Assembly (NCBI RefSeq): GCF_023518235.1
Contig: NZ_CP090423.1
Coordinates: forward strand, 62,001 to 126,000
From: Stenotrophomonas maltophilia
Lineage (GTDB): Bacteria > Pseudomonadota > Gammaproteobacteria > Xanthomonadales > Xanthomonadaceae
Length of the DNA: 64,000 nucleotides
Direction: 5' to 3'
The notes under the pieces are model-generated. The model searched no databases and had not been told where the DNA came from. It saw nothing but the letters and a program-made list of their open reading frames with translations. Below are positions 52,397-63,490 of the stretch, in pieces (positions within the stretch are counted from its first letter, which is position 1; every line of letters begins with the position of its first letter). The position numbers and the translations under genes are program-made.

Positions 52397-52503
52397 CGTT
52401 TACGCGTTCTGAAAGCTGCAACTGCAACCTTTTCGATCCACCTTTGGTTCCTGCTTTTCCCTTCCACCGCGCCGGACCCGGCGCCGCTACGCAAGGAAAA
52501 CCG

Positions 52504-53514
52504 ATGTCCCCCAAGCACTTCCTGAACACCCAGGACTGGAGCCGCAGTGATCTCGACGCGCTGCTGACCCAGGCCGCGCTGTTCAAGCGCAACAAGCTCG
52601 GCGACCAGCTCAAGGGCAAGTCGATCGCGCTGGTGTTCTTCAACCCGTCCATGCGCACCCGCACCAGCTTCGAGCTGGGGGCGTTCCAGCTCGGTGCCCA
52701 CGCGGTGGTGCTGCAGCCGGGCAAGGATGCGTGGCCGATCGAGTTCAATCTCGGCACGGTGATGGATGGCGATACCGAAGAACACATCGCTGAGGTGGCC
52801 AAGGTGCTGGGCCGTTACTGCGACATCATTGCGGTGCGTGCGTTCCCGAAGTTCCAGGATTGGGCCTACGACCGCCAGGATGTGGTCCTGCAGAGTTTCG
52901 CCAGGTACTCGCCGGTACCGGTCATCAACATGGAGACCATCACCCATCCGTGCCAGGAGCTGGCCCACATCATGGCCCTGCAGGAGCACTTCGGCACCCA
53001 GGACCTGCGTGGCAAGAAGTACGTGCTGACCTGGACCTACCACCCCAAGCCGCTGAATACCGCCGTGGCCAACTCGGCGCTGACCATCGCCACCCGCATG
53101 GGCATGGACGTGACCCTGCTGTGCCCGACCGCCGACTACATCCTCGACGACCGCTACATGGGCTGGGCCGAGCAGAACGTGGCCGAGAGCGGCGGTTCGC
53201 TGAAGATCAGCCATGACATCGACAGCGCCTACGCTGGTGCCGATGTGGTCTACGCCAAGAGCTGGGGCGCGCTGCCGTTCTTCGGCAACTGGGAGCCGGA
53301 AAAGCCGATCCGCGACCAGTTCAAGCACTTCATCGTGGACGAGCGGAAGATGGCGCTGACCAACAACGGCGTGTTCAGCCACTGCCTGCCGCTGCGCCGC
53401 AACGTGAAGGCTACCGACGGCGTGATGGATTCGCCGCAGTGCATTGCCATCAACGAAGCCGAGAACCGACTGCACGTGCAGAAGGCGATCATGGCCGCCG
53501 TTGCCGGGCGCTGA
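52504..53514 (+). CDS. argF': N-acetylornithine carbamoyltransferase
   Basis: 336 residues from ATG 52504, with AAGGAAAA upstream. It is a transcarbamoylase with phosphate-binding SMRTRTSFE (about 49), HPCQ (148-151) and HCLP (293-296). Glu92 and Lys302 match the residues known from the Xanthomonas campestris enzyme (substrate discrimination and carbamylated lysine), so acetylornithine rather than ornithine is the acceptor. It makes N-acetylcitrulline and is the first structural gene of the operon. Confidence 0.96.
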   Translation: MSPKHFLNTQDWSRSDLDALLTQAALFKRNKLGDQLKGKSIALVFFNPSMRTRTSFELGAFQLGAHAVVLQPGKDAWPIEFNLGTVMDGDTEEHIAEVAKVLGRYCDIIAVRAFPKFQDWAYDRQDVVLQSFARYSPVPVINMETITHPCQELAHIMALQEHFGTQDLRGKKYVLTWTYHPKPLNTAVANSALTIATRMGMDVTLLCPTADYILDDRYMGWAEQNVAESGGSLKISHDIDSAYAGADVVYAKSWGALPFFGNWEPEKPIRDQFKHFIVDERKMALTNNGVFSHCLPLRRNVKATDGVMDSPQCIAINEAENRLHVQKAIMAAVAGR

Positions 53515-53537
53515 TTTCCAGGCATTGAAACAATCCG

Positions 53538-53559
53538 CCGGGCATGGCCCGGCGCTACC
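53538..53559. repeat. GTAG-type palindrome (SMAG-like)
   Basis: Reverse GCCGGGC/GCCCGGC element ending in CTAC, in the argF'-argG gap. Confidence 0.7.
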
Positions 53560-53582
53560 CCACCCGATTGGACATTACCCCC

Positions 53583-54776
53583 ATGAGCAACAAAGACGTC
53601 GTTCTCGCCTTCTCCGGCGGCCTGGATACCAGCTTCTGCGTGCCGTACCTGCAGGAGCGCGGCTGCAACGTGCACACCGTGTTCGCCGATACCGGCGGCG
53701 TGGATGATGAAGAGCGCGATTTCATCGAAAAGCGTGCCGCCGAGCTGGGCGTCACCAGCCATGTGACCGTCAATGGCGGCCCGGCCATCTGGGAAGGCTT
53801 CGTCAAGCCGTTCGTGTGGGCCGGCGAAGGCTACCAGGGCCAGTACCCGCTGCTGGTGTCCGACCGCTACCTGATCGTCGATGCCGCGCTGAAGCGTGCC
53901 GCCGAACTGGGCACCAACATCATCGCCCACGGCTGCACCGGCATGGGCAACGACCAGGTCCGCTTCGACCTGGCGGTGAAGGCGCTGGGCGACTACCAGA
54001 TCATCGCGCCGATCCGCGAGATCCAGAAGGAACATACCCAGACCCGCGCCTACGAGCAGAAGTACCTGGAAGAGCGCGGCTTCGGCGTGCGCGCCAAGCA
54101 GCAGGCCTACACCATCAACGAGAACCTGCTGGGCGTGACCATGTCCGGCGGCGAGATCGACCGTTGGGAAGCGCCGGGCGAAGGCGCGCGTGGCTGGTGC
54201 TCGCCGCGCAGCGAGTGGCCGGAACAGGCGCTGACGGTCTCCCTGAAGTTCGTCGAAGGCGAAGCGGTTGAACTGAACGGCAAGGCGCTGCCGGGCGACC
54301 AGATCCTGGCCCAGCTCAACAAGCTGTTCGCCCCGTATGGCGTTGGCCGCGGCGTGTACACCGGCGACACCGTGATCGGCCTGAAGGGCCGCATCGTATT
54401 CGAGGCCCCGGGCCTGGTCTCGCTGCTGGCCGCACACCGCGCGCTGGAAGACGCCGTGCTGACCAAGCAGCAGAACCGCTTCAAGCCGGACGTGGCGCGC
54501 AAGTGGGTGGAGCTGGTGTACGAAGGCTTCTACCACGACCCGTTGAAGACCGACATCGAAGCGTTCCTGAAGTCCTCGCAGGCCAAGGTGAACGGCGAGG
54601 TGGTACTGGAAACCCGTGGTGGCCGCGTCGATGCAGTGGCGGTGAAGTCGCCGCACCTGCTCAACACCAAGGGTGCCACCTACGCGCAGTCGGCCGACTG
54701 GGGTGTGGAAGAGGCGGAGGGCTTCATCAAGCTGTTCGGCATGAGCTCGACGCTTTACGCGCAAGTCAACCGCTGA
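53583..54776 (+). CDS. argG: Argininosuccinate synthase
   Basis: 397 residues from ATG 53583. ATP-pyrophosphatase loop [16 protein letters not shown] at the N-terminus, [14 protein letters not shown] and the C-terminal synthase segments. It condenses citrulline and aspartate. The sequence reads as the shorter bacterial type with [17 protein letters not shown]. It is second in the operon; a SMAG-like palindrome lies on either side. Confidence 0.96.
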   Translation: MSNKDVVLAFSGGLDTSFCVPYLQERGCNVHTVFADTGGVDDEERDFIEKRAAELGVTSHVTVNGGPAIWEGFVKPFVWAGEGYQGQYPLLVSDRYLIVDAALKRAAELGTNIIAHGCTGMGNDQVRFDLAVKALGDYQIIAPIREIQKEHTQTRAYEQKYLEERGFGVRAKQQAYTINENLLGVTMSGGEIDRWEAPGEGARGWCSPRSEWPEQALTVSLKFVEGEAVELNGKALPGDQILAQLNKLFAPYGVGRGVYTGDTVIGLKGRIVFEAPGLVSLLAAHRALEDAVLTKQQNRFKPDVARKWVELVYEGFYHDPLKTDIEAFLKSSQAKVNGEVVLETRGGRVDAVAVKSPHLLNTKGATYAQSADWGVEEAEGFIKLFGMSSTLYAQVNR

Positions 54777-54819
54777 GCGGTTGACCACGCATTCCGCCTT
54801 AACCCTGCGCCGTTGGCGC

Positions 54820-54842
54820 GCCCCCTTCAACAAGAAGGGGGC
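54820..54842 (+). terminator. Intercistronic hairpin after argG
   Basis: GCCCCCTTC and GAAGGGGGC pair perfectly around AACAA. It lacks a T run and may be an mRNA stabiliser. Confidence 0.45.
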
Positions 54843-54862
54843 TCTCCACCAGACGCATTACG

Positions 54863-54886
54863 GTAGCGCCGGGCCATGCCCGGCGG
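54863..54886. repeat. GTAG-type palindrome (SMAG-like)
   Basis: GTAGCGCCGGGCCATGCCCG type element, 23 bp before argE'. Confidence 0.72.
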
Positions 54887-54908
54887 AACTCCACAGGATC
54901 TTTGATTC

Positions 54909-55997
54909 ATGCTTGAACAGACGCTCTCGCATCTGCAGGCCCTGGTGTCCTTCGACACCCGCAACCCGCCGCGTGCGATCACCACCGGTGGGATCTTCGA
55001 TTACCTGCGCGACAACCTGCCCGGGTTCAACCTCGAGGTGATCGACCATGGTGCCGGTGCGGTCAGCCTGTACGCCGTGCGCGGTACGCCGAAGTACCTG
55101 TTCAACGTGCACCTGGACACGGTGCCGGACTCGCCGCACTGGAGTGCCGACCCGCACGTGATGCGGCGCCTGGATGACCGCGTGGTCGGCCTCGGCGTGT
55201 GCGACATCAAGGGCGCGGCCGCTGCACTGGTGGCTGCGGCCAATGCCAGCGATGGTGATGCCGCGTTCCTGTTCTCCAGCGACGAGGAAGCCAACGATCC
55301 GCGCTGCATTGCCGCGTTCCTGGCCCGCGGCATTCCGTACGAAGCGGTGCTGGTGGCTGAGCCGACCATGAGTGAAGCGGTGCTGGCGCACCGTGGCATC
55401 AGCTCGGTGCTGATGCAGTTCGTCGGCCGTGCCGGGCATGCCTCCGGCAAGCAGGATGCCGCCGCCAGCGCGCTGCACCAGGCCATGCGCTGGGGCAACC
55501 GCGCCCTGGACCATGTGGAATCGCTGGCTTCGGCGCGCTTTGGCGGGCTGACCGGCCTGCGCTTCAACATCGGTCGCGTGGAAGGTGGCATCAAGGCCAA
55601 CATGATCGCGCCGGCCGCCGAAGTGCGCTTCGGTTTCCGCCCGCTGCCGTCGATGGATATCGACGCGTTGCTGGCGACCTTTGCAGGTTTCGCCGAACCG
55701 CAGGCAGCCCTGTTCACCGAAACCTTCCGTGGCCCGAGCCTGCCGGCCGGTGACATCGCCGAGGCCGAGAACCGTCGCCTGCTGGCGCGCGACGTGGCCG
55801 ATGCGCTGGAGCTGCCGATCGGCAACGCGGTGGACTTCTGGACCGAAGCTTCGCTGTTCTCCGCTGCCGGTTACACCACGCTGGTGTTCGGCCCGGGCGA
55901 CATTGCCCAGGCCCATACCGCAGATGAGTTCGTGACGCTGGACCAGCTACAGCGCTACACCGACGCCGTACATCGCATCATCGCCGCCGGCGCCTGA
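54909..55997 (+). CDS. argE': N-acetylcitrulline deacetylase (ArgE/M20 family)
   Basis: 362 residues from ATG 54909. M20 metal motifs: [26 protein letters not shown] and SSDEEANDP. In xanthomonads with acetylornithine carbamoyltransferase, this enzyme removes acetate from acetylcitrulline; the operon context argues for that over acetylornithine. The dimerisation domain carries [16 protein letters not shown]. Confidence 0.92.
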   Translation: MLEQTLSHLQALVSFDTRNPPRAITTGGIFDYLRDNLPGFNLEVIDHGAGAVSLYAVRGTPKYLFNVHLDTVPDSPHWSADPHVMRRLDDRVVGLGVCDIKGAAAALVAAANASDGDAAFLFSSDEEANDPRCIAAFLARGIPYEAVLVAEPTMSEAVLAHRGISSVLMQFVGRAGHASGKQDAAASALHQAMRWGNRALDHVESLASARFGGLTGLRFNIGRVEGGIKANMIAPAAEVRFGFRPLPSMDIDALLATFAGFAEPQAALFTETFRGPSLPAGDIAEAENRRLLARDVADALELPIGNAVDFWTEASLFSAAGYTTLVFGPGDIAQAHTADEFVTLDQLQRYTDAVHRIIAAGA

Positions 55998-56022
55998 TTC
56001 TTCCCTTTCCGACGAAAACGAA

Positions 56023-57351
56023 ATGTCTCCTGCCCTCCAGCCCCACCGCCAGACCCGCCAGACCATCGTGCGCCTGCTTTCCAGCATGGCCAGCGCGAAG
56101 GAGATCAGCCAGTACCTCAAGCGCTTCTCGCAGCTGGACGCCAAGCGCTTCGCCGTGGTCAAGGTCGGCGGCGCGGTGCTGCGCGACGATCTCGACGCGC
56201 TGACCTCGTCGCTGTCGTTCCTGCAGGAAGTCGGGCTGACCCCGATCGTGCTGCACGGCGCCGGCCCGCAGCTGGATGCCGAGCTGTCGGCGGCCGGCAT
56301 CGACAAGCAGACCGTCAACGGCCTGCGCGTGACCTCACCGGAAGCGCTGGCGATCGTGCGCCGGGTGTTCCAGCAGTCCAACCTGCGCCTGGTCGAGGCG
56401 CTGCAGCAGAACGGCGCGCGCGCCACTTCGATCACCGGTGGCGTGTTCGAGGCCGAGTACCTGGACGTGGATACCTACGGCCTGGTCGGCGAAGTGAAGA
56501 AGGTCAACCTGGCGCCGATCGAGGCCAGCCTGCGTGCCGGCTCGATCCCGGTCATCACCAGCCTGGGCGAGACCGCCGGCGGCCAGATCCTCAACGTCAA
56601 CGCCGACTTCGCCGCCAACGAGCTGGTACAGGAGCTGCAGCCGTACAAGATCATCTTCCTGACCGGCACCGGTGGCCTGCTGGATGAGGCGGGCAACGTG
56701 ATCGATTCGATCAACCTGTCCACCGAGTACGACCACCTGATCGCGCAGCCGTGGATCCACGGTGGCATGAAAGTGAAGATCGAACAGATCAAGGATCTGC
56801 TCGACCGGCTGCCGCTTGAATCGTCGGTGTCGATCACCCGGCCGGCCGACCTGGCCAAGGAACTGTTCACTCACAAGGGCTCGGGCACGCTGGTGCGCAA
56901 GGGCGAAAAAGTGCTGCGCGCCACCGCCTGGAACGAACTGGACCTGCCGCGTCTGAAGGGCCTGATCGAATCCAGTTTCGGCCGCACCCTGGTGCCGGAC
57001 TACTTCGAGAAGACCAGGCTGCTGCGCGCCTATGTCAGCGAGAATTACCGCACCGCGGTGATCCTCACCGACGAGGCCGAAGGCGTGTACCTGGACAAGT
57101 TCGCCGTGCTCGACGATGCACAGGGCGAAGGCCTGGGTCGCGCGGTCTGGAACGTGATGCTGGAGGAAACTCCGCAGCTGTTCTGGCGTTCGCGCCACGG
57201 CAACCCGATCAACCACTTCTACTACGCCGAATCCGATGGCTGCTACAAGCAGGACCACTGGAAGGTGTTCTGGTACGGCGCCGATGGCATCGACCGCATC
57301 CGTACCTATGTCGAACACTGCGCGCAGCGCGCCCCGAGCCTGCAGGGCTGA
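56023..57351 (+). CDS. argB: Bifunctional N-acetylglutamate kinase/synthase
   Basis: 442 residues from ATG 56023. The amino-acid kinase domain occupies about 35-285 ([37 protein letters not shown]). A GNAT acetyltransferase domain covers about 290-442 ([28 protein letters not shown]). This is the vertebrate-like fused NAGS/NAGK known from Xanthomonas. It performs the first two steps of the pathway, and its feedback inhibition by arginine is known for the family. Confidence 0.94.
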   Translation: MSPALQPHRQTRQTIVRLLSSMASAKEISQYLKRFSQLDAKRFAVVKVGGAVLRDDLDALTSSLSFLQEVGLTPIVLHGAGPQLDAELSAAGIDKQTVNGLRVTSPEALAIVRRVFQQSNLRLVEALQQNGARATSITGGVFEAEYLDVDTYGLVGEVKKVNLAPIEASLRAGSIPVITSLGETAGGQILNVNADFAANELVQELQPYKIIFLTGTGGLLDEAGNVIDSINLSTEYDHLIAQPWIHGGMKVKIEQIKDLLDRLPLESSVSITRPADLAKELFTHKGSGTLVRKGEKVLRATAWNELDLPRLKGLIESSFGRTLVPDYFEKTRLLRAYVSENYRTAVILTDEAEGVYLDKFAVLDDAQGEGLGRAVWNVMLEETPQLFWRSRHGNPINHFYYAESDGCYKQDHWKVFWYGADGIDRIRTYVEHCAQRAPSLQG

Positions 57352-57354
57352 ACG

Positions 57355-57957
57355 ATGAACAACCCGGACGCCTGGAACCTGGTACCCACCCTGCGTGGTC
57401 AGCACGTGTCGTTGCAGCCGTTGCAGGATGAGCACGTGCCCGGCCTGCGTGCTGCGCTGGAAGGCAGCGGGCTGGACCAGCTCTGGTACACCCAGGTGCC
57501 GTCGCCGGAGCGCACCGAGGCCTATGTGCAGGCCGCGCTGCAGGCGCAGGCCGAAGGCAGGGTGCTGCCGTTCGTGATCCGTGATGCGGCCGGTGACATC
57601 GTCGGCAGCACCCGTTTCTACGATCTGGATGCCAGCGTGCCCAGACTCAGCCTCGGCTACACCTGGTACGCGCCGCGCGTGCAGCGCACCGGCGCCAACA
57701 CCGAAGCCAAGCTGCTGCTGCTGCAGCACGCCTTCGAGGTGCTGGGGTGCATCAGCGTGGTGCTGGAAACCAGCTGGTTCAACGCCACTTCGCGCACCGC
57801 CATCGCCCGCCTCGGCGCCAAGCAGGATGGCGTGCTGCGCAACCACAAGCGGCATGCCGACGGCACGCCGCGCGACACCGTCATCTTCTCCATCATCGAT
57901 GCGGAATGGCAGGGCGTGAAGCGCCACCTGCAGTTCCGCCTGGACAGTCACGCATGA
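57355..57957 (+). CDS. GNAT family N-acetyltransferase (RimJ/RimL-like)
   Basis: 200 residues from ATG 57355, 3 bp after argB; the stop overlaps argC (ATGA). Acetyl-CoA motif A is [22 protein letters not shown], and the early LRPLQ-like [12 protein letters not shown] and GSTRFYDLD match RimJ/RimL proteins. The target is unknown. Being sandwiched and coupled inside the arginine operon suggests a related job or simple hitch-hiking. Confidence 0.88.
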   Translation: MNNPDAWNLVPTLRGQHVSLQPLQDEHVPGLRAALEGSGLDQLWYTQVPSPERTEAYVQAALQAQAEGRVLPFVIRDAAGDIVGSTRFYDLDASVPRLSLGYTWYAPRVQRTGANTEAKLLLLQHAFEVLGCISVVLETSWFNATSRTAIARLGAKQDGVLRNHKRHADGTPRDTVIFSIIDAEWQGVKRHLQFRLDSHA

Positions 57958-58907
57958 ACGATTCGACTTTCACCCTGGGCATCGTCGGTGCCCGCGGCCA
58001 TACCGGCGCCGAGCTGATCAAGCTGGTGGCCGCGCACCCGCGCCTGGAACTGGCCTTTGTGTCCTCGCGCGAGCGCGCCGGGCAGCGCCTGTCCGATCAC
58101 CATCCGGAATTCCAGGGGGACCTGCAGTATGAGAACCTGGACGCCGATGCCGTGGCGGCCAAGGGCGTGGATGCGGTGATCCTGGCCCTGCCCAATGGCC
58201 TGGCCGCCCCGTTCGTAGCCGCGCTGGAAGCGGCGAAGCCGGACACGGTCATCGTCGACCTGTCGGCCGATTACCGCTTCGACCACAGCTGGTATTACGG
58301 GCTGCCGGAACTGACCCGGGGCCGCTACAACGGCCAGAAGCACATCAGCAATCCGGGCTGCTATGCCACGGCGATGCAGCTGGCGGTGCACCCGCTGCTG
58401 GATCTGCTGGCCGGTCCGCCGCAGTGCTTTGGTGTGTCCGGTTACTCAGGCGCCGGCACCACGCCCTCGGACAAGAACAACGTTGAACTGCTGGCCGACA
58501 ACCTGATGCCGTATGCATTGACCAATCACGTGCATGAGCGCGAGGTGTCGGTGCGACTGGGCGTGGCCGTCGAGTTCATGCCGCACGTCGCGCCGCACTT
58601 CCGTGGCATCACGCTGACTGCGAACCTGTGGCTGAATCGCGCGCAGACCCGCGAGCAGATCGTCGAACGCTTCCAGCAGGCCTATGCCGGCGAACCGCTG
58701 ATCGAGGTGGTGGATGAAGCGCCGTGGGTCAGCCGCATCGCCGGTCGCCATGGCGCCCAGGTCGGTGGCTTCACCCTGGCCCCGGGCGGCAAACGGGTGG
58801 TGGTGGTGGCGACCCTGGACAACCTGCTCAAGGGCGCGGCCACCCAGGCCATGCAGAACCTCAATCTCGCGCTGGGCATCGACGAACTGACGTCGATCCC
58901 GCACTGA
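57954..58907 (+). CDS. argC: N-acetyl-gamma-glutamyl-phosphate reductase
   Basis: 317 residues from ATG 57954. NADP loop [18 protein letters not shown], catalytic cysteine in SNPGCYATA (about 140), [21 protein letters not shown] and the C-terminal [24 protein letters not shown]. It reduces acetylglutamyl phosphate in the pathway. Typical length for the family. Confidence 0.96.
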   Translation: MNDSTFTLGIVGARGHTGAELIKLVAAHPRLELAFVSSRERAGQRLSDHHPEFQGDLQYENLDADAVAAKGVDAVILALPNGLAAPFVAALEAAKPDTVIVDLSADYRFDHSWYYGLPELTRGRYNGQKHISNPGCYATAMQLAVHPLLDLLAGPPQCFGVSGYSGAGTTPSDKNNVELLADNLMPYALTNHVHEREVSVRLGVAVEFMPHVAPHFRGITLTANLWLNRAQTREQIVERFQQAYAGEPLIEVVDEAPWVSRIAGRHGAQVGGFTLAPGGKRVVVVATLDNLLKGAATQAMQNLNLALGIDELTSIPH

Positions 58908-58927
58908 CCCCGCCTTCCGGAGCCCCC

Positions 58928-60223
58928 ATGGCAGACCTTCTTTGGCAGAAGCCCGGCGTCGCTGTCGACGCCCAGATCCAGACCTTCCTCGCTGGCGACG
59001 ACGTGATCCTCGACCGCGAGTTCTTCCTGCACGACATCGCCGCCAGCGCCGCGCATGCGCAGGGCCTGCAGCACATCGGCATCCTCAGTGCCGACGAGCT
59101 GGCTGGACTGCTGCGCGAACTGGAGGTGCTGGCGCAGGACTTCCGCGACGGCCGCTTCGTGCTGGACACGCGGTACGAAGATGGTCACTCGGCCATCGAA
59201 GCCCGCCTGACTGAACGCCTCGGCGATGCCGGCCGCAAGATCCACACTGGCCGCAGCCGCAACGACCAGATCCTGGTGGCCACCCGCCTGTGGCTGAAAG
59301 AGAAGCTGCAGCGCGTGGCGCAGGTCAGTACCGACGTGGCCAAGGTTGCACTGGACCGTGCGCAGGCCGAGAAGGATCTGCCGATTCCCGGCTATACCCA
59401 CATCCAGCGTGCTGTGGTGTCCTCGGCAGGCATGTGGTGGGCCGGCTGGGCCGAAGCCTTCATCGACAACGCCATCCGCGCGCGCGACACCCATGCACTG
59501 GTGGATGCCAACCCGCTCGGCACTGCCGCCGGCTACGGCGTGAATCTGCCGCTGGACCGTGAGCACACCACCGCCGCGCTCGGCTTCGCGCGCATGCAGA
59601 TCTCGCCGATCTATGCCCAGCTGTCGCGCGGCAAGTTCGAGCTGGCTGCGCTGGAAGCGCTCGGTGGTGCCACGCTGGACCTGCGCCGCATCGCCTGGGA
59701 CCTGTCGCTGTTCACCAGCGCCGAGTTCGGCTTTGTTGCGTTGCCGGCGCAGTACACCACCGGCAGCTCGATCATGCCCAACAAGCGCAACCCGGATGTG
59801 ATCGAGCTGATGCGTGCCACCCACGCCAGCGTGGCCGCCGCGCGTACCGAGATCGAACAGTTGCTGTCGCTGCCGTCGGGTTATCACCGTGACCTGCAGT
59901 CGTCCAAGGGCGCCATCTTCCACGGTTTCGGCCGTGGCCTGGCCGCGCTGGAGCTGCTGCCGGCGCTGCTGGCCAATCTGGAATGGCGCGATGACAAACT
60001 GCGCGCGGCGATCGACTCGGGCATGTATGCCACCGATGTGGCGGTGGAAGCGGCCGTGGCCGGTGTGCCGTTCCGCGAGGCCTACAAGGCCGCGGCGGCC
60101 GGTGCCGACAGTGCAGGGCAGGGACGCACGCCGGAGGGCAGTCTGGCCGCACGCGTGTCGCCGGGCTCGGCCGCCGATCTGCGCCTGGATGAACTGCGCG
60201 CACGCTGGCAGGCGCTGTCCTGA
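58928..60223 (+). CDS. argH: Argininosuccinate lyase
   Basis: 431 residues from ATG 58928. Fumarase-superfamily signature [16 protein letters not shown], with [17 protein letters not shown] and [13 protein letters not shown]. It splits argininosuccinate to arginine and fumarate, the last step. The stop overlaps the yciI-like start (TGATG). Shorter than the E. coli enzyme by about 25 residues but complete in motifs. Confidence 0.96.
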   Translation: MADLLWQKPGVAVDAQIQTFLAGDDVILDREFFLHDIAASAAHAQGLQHIGILSADELAGLLRELEVLAQDFRDGRFVLDTRYEDGHSAIEARLTERLGDAGRKIHTGRSRNDQILVATRLWLKEKLQRVAQVSTDVAKVALDRAQAEKDLPIPGYTHIQRAVVSSAGMWWAGWAEAFIDNAIRARDTHALVDANPLGTAAGYGVNLPLDREHTTAALGFARMQISPIYAQLSRGKFELAALEALGGATLDLRRIAWDLSLFTSAEFGFVALPAQYTTGSSIMPNKRNPDVIELMRATHASVAAARTEIEQLLSLPSGYHRDLQSSKGAIFHGFGRGLAALELLPALLANLEWRDDKLRAAIDSGMYATDVAVEAAVAGVPFREAYKAAAAGADSAGQGRTPEGSLAARVSPGSAADLRLDELRARWQALS

Positions 60224-60486
60224 TGGCCGGCACCGTCTACCTGGTGCTGGCCATGCGTCGGCCTGATTTCAACGCGGCGGCCGTACAGCCGCACCGCGAC
60301 TTCCTTGATGCGTTGCAGGCGCAGGGCAAGCTGCAGCTGACCGGCGGCTTCGCCGATGGCAGTGGTGGCGCCTACGTGCTGTGCAACGTGGACAGCCTGG
60401 CGCAGGCGCAGGCCATCGTCGCCACCGATCCGCTGGTGACGATGCAGGCCTCCGACCTGACCGTGCACGAATGGAACACCCGCTGA
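60223..60486 (+). CDS. YciI-like protein
   Basis: 87 residues from ATG 60223. Ferredoxin-like YciI/YCII fold: VYLVLAMRRPDFNAAAVQPHRDFLDAL includes the His/Asp site, with GGFADGSGGAYVL. Biochemical role unknown. It is coupled to argH and followed 11 bp later by proB, so it is part of the supra-operon. Confidence 0.88.
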   Translation: MAGTVYLVLAMRRPDFNAAAVQPHRDFLDALQAQGKLQLTGGFADGSGGAYVLCNVDSLAQAQAIVATDPLVTMQASDLTVHEWNTR

Positions 60487-60497
60487 GGCCCTGACTG

Positions 60498-61655
60498 ATG
60501 ACCCTGCATGCCAGCCACGTCGCTTCGCCGTTCCCGGAACAGGCGCTGCCGCCGTGGCGGCGTGCGGTGCTGAAAGTGGGCAGCAGCCTGCTGGCCGCCG
60601 ATGGCGGTGGCCTGTCGCCGCGGCATGCGCTGGGCCTGGCCCAGTTTGTCTCGGCCAACGTGCTGGCCGGGCGCGAGGTGGTGATCGTATCGTCCGGCGC
60701 GGTAGCGGCCGGTCGCGCGATCCTGCCGCGCGCCGACGAGCCCGGCGCGGCGATGGCCGCACGCCAGGCCCTGGCAGCGCTGGGCCAGGCGCAGCTGATC
60801 GGGCTCTGGCAGCGCTTCTTCGAGCGCCCGGTGGCGCAGGTGCTGCTGACCCACGACGACCTGCGCAACCGCCGCCGCTATCTCAATGCACGCGCCACGC
60901 TCAGCGAGCTGCTGCGGCTGGGCGCGCTGCCGGTGGTCAACGAGAACGACACCGTGTCGGTGGACGAGCTCAAGCTCGGCGACAATGACAACCTGGCCGC
61001 GACGGTGGCCGCGATGGTCGATGCCGATGCGCTGTTCATCGCTACCGACATCGACGGGCTGTATAGCGCCGACCCGCGCAGCGTGGCTGACGCAAGGCCG
61101 CTGCACGATGTCGCAGAGCTGAGTGATGAGGTGCTGGCGATGGCCGGCGGCGCGGGCTCGCGCGCTGGTACCGGCGGCATGCGCACCAAGCTGGAGGCCG
61201 CGGCGAAGGCCGGTCGCCTCGGCATCGAAACCTATCTGTTCAACGGCCGCAGTGGCGAGGTGGTACGCGCGCTGGCACAGGATCGCCTGTTCGGTACCCG
61301 CATTCATGCCGCGCGCAGCCGCGAAGCGGCCCGCAAGCATTGGCTGCGCCACGCACCGCTGGCCGAAGGCGCGATCCTCATCGATGCCGGCGCGGCGCAG
61401 GCGATGCGCGAGAAGGGCGCCTCGCTGCTGCCCGGCGGCATCACCGGTGCCGAAGGGACGTTCCGCCGTGGCGACATGGTGCAGGTGTGCTGGGACGCAC
61501 CGCAGGGGCGGGTGTGCATCGCCCGTGGCGTCAGCCAGTACGCGGCCGATGACGTGCGCCGCATCGCAGGCCGCCATTCGCGCGACATCCAGGCCGTGCT
61601 CGGCTACAACTACGGTGGCAGCGTCGTCCATCGCGACGACCTGGTGCTGCCATGA
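60498..61655 (+). CDS. proB: Glutamate 5-kinase
   Basis: 385 residues from ATG 60498. Amino-acid kinase domain (about 20-270): [50 protein letters not shown]-terminal PUA domain (about 285-375) carries [24 protein letters not shown]. It phosphorylates glutamate for proline synthesis. The stop overlaps a proA start candidate. Confidence 0.96.
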   Translation: MTLHASHVASPFPEQALPPWRRAVLKVGSSLLAADGGGLSPRHALGLAQFVSANVLAGREVVIVSSGAVAAGRAILPRADEPGAAMAARQALAALGQAQLIGLWQRFFERPVAQVLLTHDDLRNRRRYLNARATLSELLRLGALPVVNENDTVSVDELKLGDNDNLAATVAAMVDADALFIATDIDGLYSADPRSVADARPLHDVAELSDEVLAMAGGAGSRAGTGGMRTKLEAAAKAGRLGIETYLFNGRSGEVVRALAQDRLFGTRIHAARSREAARKHWLRHAPLAEGAILIDAGAAQAMREKGASLLPGGITGAEGTFRRGDMVQVCWDAPQGRVCIARGVSQYAADDVRRIAGRHSRDIQAVLGYNYGGSVVHRDDLVLP

Positions 61656-61675
61656 CCGGTTTGAAGGACATCCCG

Positions 61676-62923
61676 ATGAGCGATATCCAAGCGCAGGCAC
61701 GTGCCTGCCGTGACGCGGCCCAGGTGGTTGCCGGCCTCGACAGTGATGCCCGGCGGGCGCTGCTGCTGGGCATGGCGCAGGCGCTGGAGGTGAACGCCGG
61801 GTTGATCCTGGCTGGCAACGCGCGCGATCTGGCGGCGGCGCGCGACAAGGGGGTGGGCAGTGCCATGCTCGATCGCCTGGCACTGGACCCGCCGCGCCTG
61901 TTGGCGATGGCCGAAGCGGTGCGCGAAGTGGCGGGGCTGCCCGATCCGGTCGGCCAGGTGACCCGCGACGACGTGCGCCCGAACGGCATCCGCGTGCAGA
62001 AGGTGCGCGTGCCACTGGGCGTGATCGCGATGATCTACGAGGCGCGCCCGAACGTGACCGCAGAAGCGGCGGCGCTGTGCCTGAAGGCCGGCAATGGCGT
62101 GATCCTGCGCGGCGGTTCCGAAGCGATCCATTCCAACACCGCCATTGCCCAGGCGCTGGCCGGTGCCTTGCAGGCCCATGGCGTACCGCCGGCCGCGGTG
62201 ACCGTGCTGACCGACCTGCGCCGCGAAGCCATGCTGGAGCTGCTGCAGCTGCACGAACTGATCGATCTGGCGATTCCGCGCGGCGGCGAAGGCCTGATCC
62301 GTTTCGTTGCCGAGCATGCGCGGGTGCCGGTGATCAAGCACTACAAGGGCGTCTGCCACCTGTTCGTCGATGCCAGTGCCGACCTCGGCAAGGCCGTTGA
62401 CCTGCTGGTGGATGGCAAGTGCAGCCGGCCGGCGGCCTGCAATTCGCTGGAGACGTTGCTGGTGCACCGAGATGTGGCCGAAGCGTTCCTGCCGCACGTG
62501 GCGCAGGCGCTCGGCGAGCGTGGCGTGCAGCTGCGTGCCGATGCGGATGCGCACCCCCTGTTGCCGGGTAGCACGCTGGCCACCGAAGACGACTACGCTG
62601 CCGAGTTCCTTGATCTGGTGCTGGCGGTGCGCGTGGTCGACGATCTGGATGCGGCCATCGCGCACATCCGGACCTACACCTCCGACCATACCGAAGTGAT
62701 CGCGACCGAAGACAGCGGCAATGCCGAGCGCTTCGTCAATGCGCTGCGCTCGGCGGTGGTGATGGTCAATGCGTCCTCGCGCTTCTCCGATGGTGGCCAG
62801 CTGGGGCTGGGCAGCGAGATCGGCATATCCACCACGCGCCTGCATGCGTACGGGCCGATGGGGCTGGAAGCGCTCACCGTCGAACGCTTCGTGGTGCGTG
62901 GCGAAGGGCAGACCCGCCGCTGA
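61676..62923 (+). CDS. proA: Gamma-glutamyl phosphate reductase
   Basis: 415 residues from ATG 61676, chosen for AAGGACA 8 bp upstream. An ATG at 61652 overlapping the proB stop would add eight residues. Aldehyde dehydrogenase fold with the catalytic cysteine in [15 protein letters not shown], plus [21 protein letters not shown] and [20 protein letters not shown]. It makes glutamate semialdehyde. Last gene of the block. Confidence 0.95.
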   Translation: MSDIQAQARACRDAAQVVAGLDSDARRALLLGMAQALEVNAGLILAGNARDLAAARDKGVGSAMLDRLALDPPRLLAMAEAVREVAGLPDPVGQVTRDDVRPNGIRVQKVRVPLGVIAMIYEARPNVTAEAAALCLKAGNGVILRGGSEAIHSNTAIAQALAGALQAHGVPPAAVTVLTDLRREAMLELLQLHELIDLAIPRGGEGLIRFVAEHARVPVIKHYKGVCHLFVDASADLGKAVDLLVDGKCSRPAACNSLETLLVHRDVAEAFLPHVAQALGERGVQLRADADAHPLLPGSTLATEDDYAAEFLDLVLAVRVVDDLDAAIAHIRTYTSDHTEVIATEDSGNAERFVNALRSAVVMVNASSRFSDGGQLGLGSEIGISTTRLHAYGPMGLEALTVERFVVRGEGQTRR

Positions 62924-62951
62924 TGTCCTGGCCGCCAGGCCTTCGGACCCG

Positions 62952-63007
62952 GTAGATCCACGCCATGCGTGGATGAGACCCGGGTGCCGACCAAGGTCGG
63001 CACCCAC
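62952..63007. repeat. Two GTAG-type palindromes
   Basis: 62952-62975 (GTAGATCCACGCCATGCGTG type) and 62984-63007 (GTGCCGACC/GGTCGGCAC palindrome). They separate the convergent proA and pgaD genes. Confidence 0.75.
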
Positions 63008-63019
63008 CGGGTTGTCGGG

Positions 63020-63490
63020 CTACACCACTTCGCGGCGGATGCCGACCGGACGTGCGTGCTCGTCCATGTGCAGCGTCGCCGCCTTGCACTGGGCCAGGCG
63101 CTCGGCCAGGCCGGTACTGGCGCCCAGGTCCGCTGCCACCTCGTTGACGCTGGCCAGCGGCCGCGGCAGTCGCCGGTCCCGTCCGCGGAAGCGCGCACGG
63201 TTGTACTCGGCCCAGCTGATCAGCAGCACACTGGCGCACAACAGCATCACCGGCAGCGCCACCAGCACATAGGGGTCGAACTGGTTCTGCCGCTCATACA
63301 GCTGCTGCCATGCCATCTGGCCGCCGACCAGCCACGACACCAGCGTCACCAGGGGTGCCCACAGGTAGAAGTAGAAGCCCCAGAACGCCAGGGTGACAAA
63401 TCCCCAGGCCGTGCGCTGGAACCGCGGCTGGCGGTGTGGCTTGCGGATCATCCGCGAATCGAATCGGTTGGACGGGTGCTGTGTGTTCAT
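63020..63490 (-). CDS. pgaD: PgaD-like protein of poly-N-acetylglucosamine synthesis
   Basis: 156 residues from ATG 63490, overlapping the pgaC stop (ATGA). Two membrane helices (about 30-55 and 75-97) are followed by a cytosolic tail. The WGFVTLAFWGFYFYLWAPLVTLVSWLVG stretch and position after pgaC are typical of PgaD. In E. coli PgaCD forms the polymerase and is activated by cyclic di-GMP. Confidence 0.85.
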   Translation of the reverse strand: MNTQHPSNRFDSRMIRKPHRQPRFQRTAWGFVTLAFWGFYFYLWAPLVTLVSWLVGGQMAWQQLYERQNQFDPYVLVALPVMLLCASVLLISWAEYNRARFRGRDRRLPRPLASVNEVAADLGASTGLAERLAQCKAATLHMDEHARPVGIRREVV

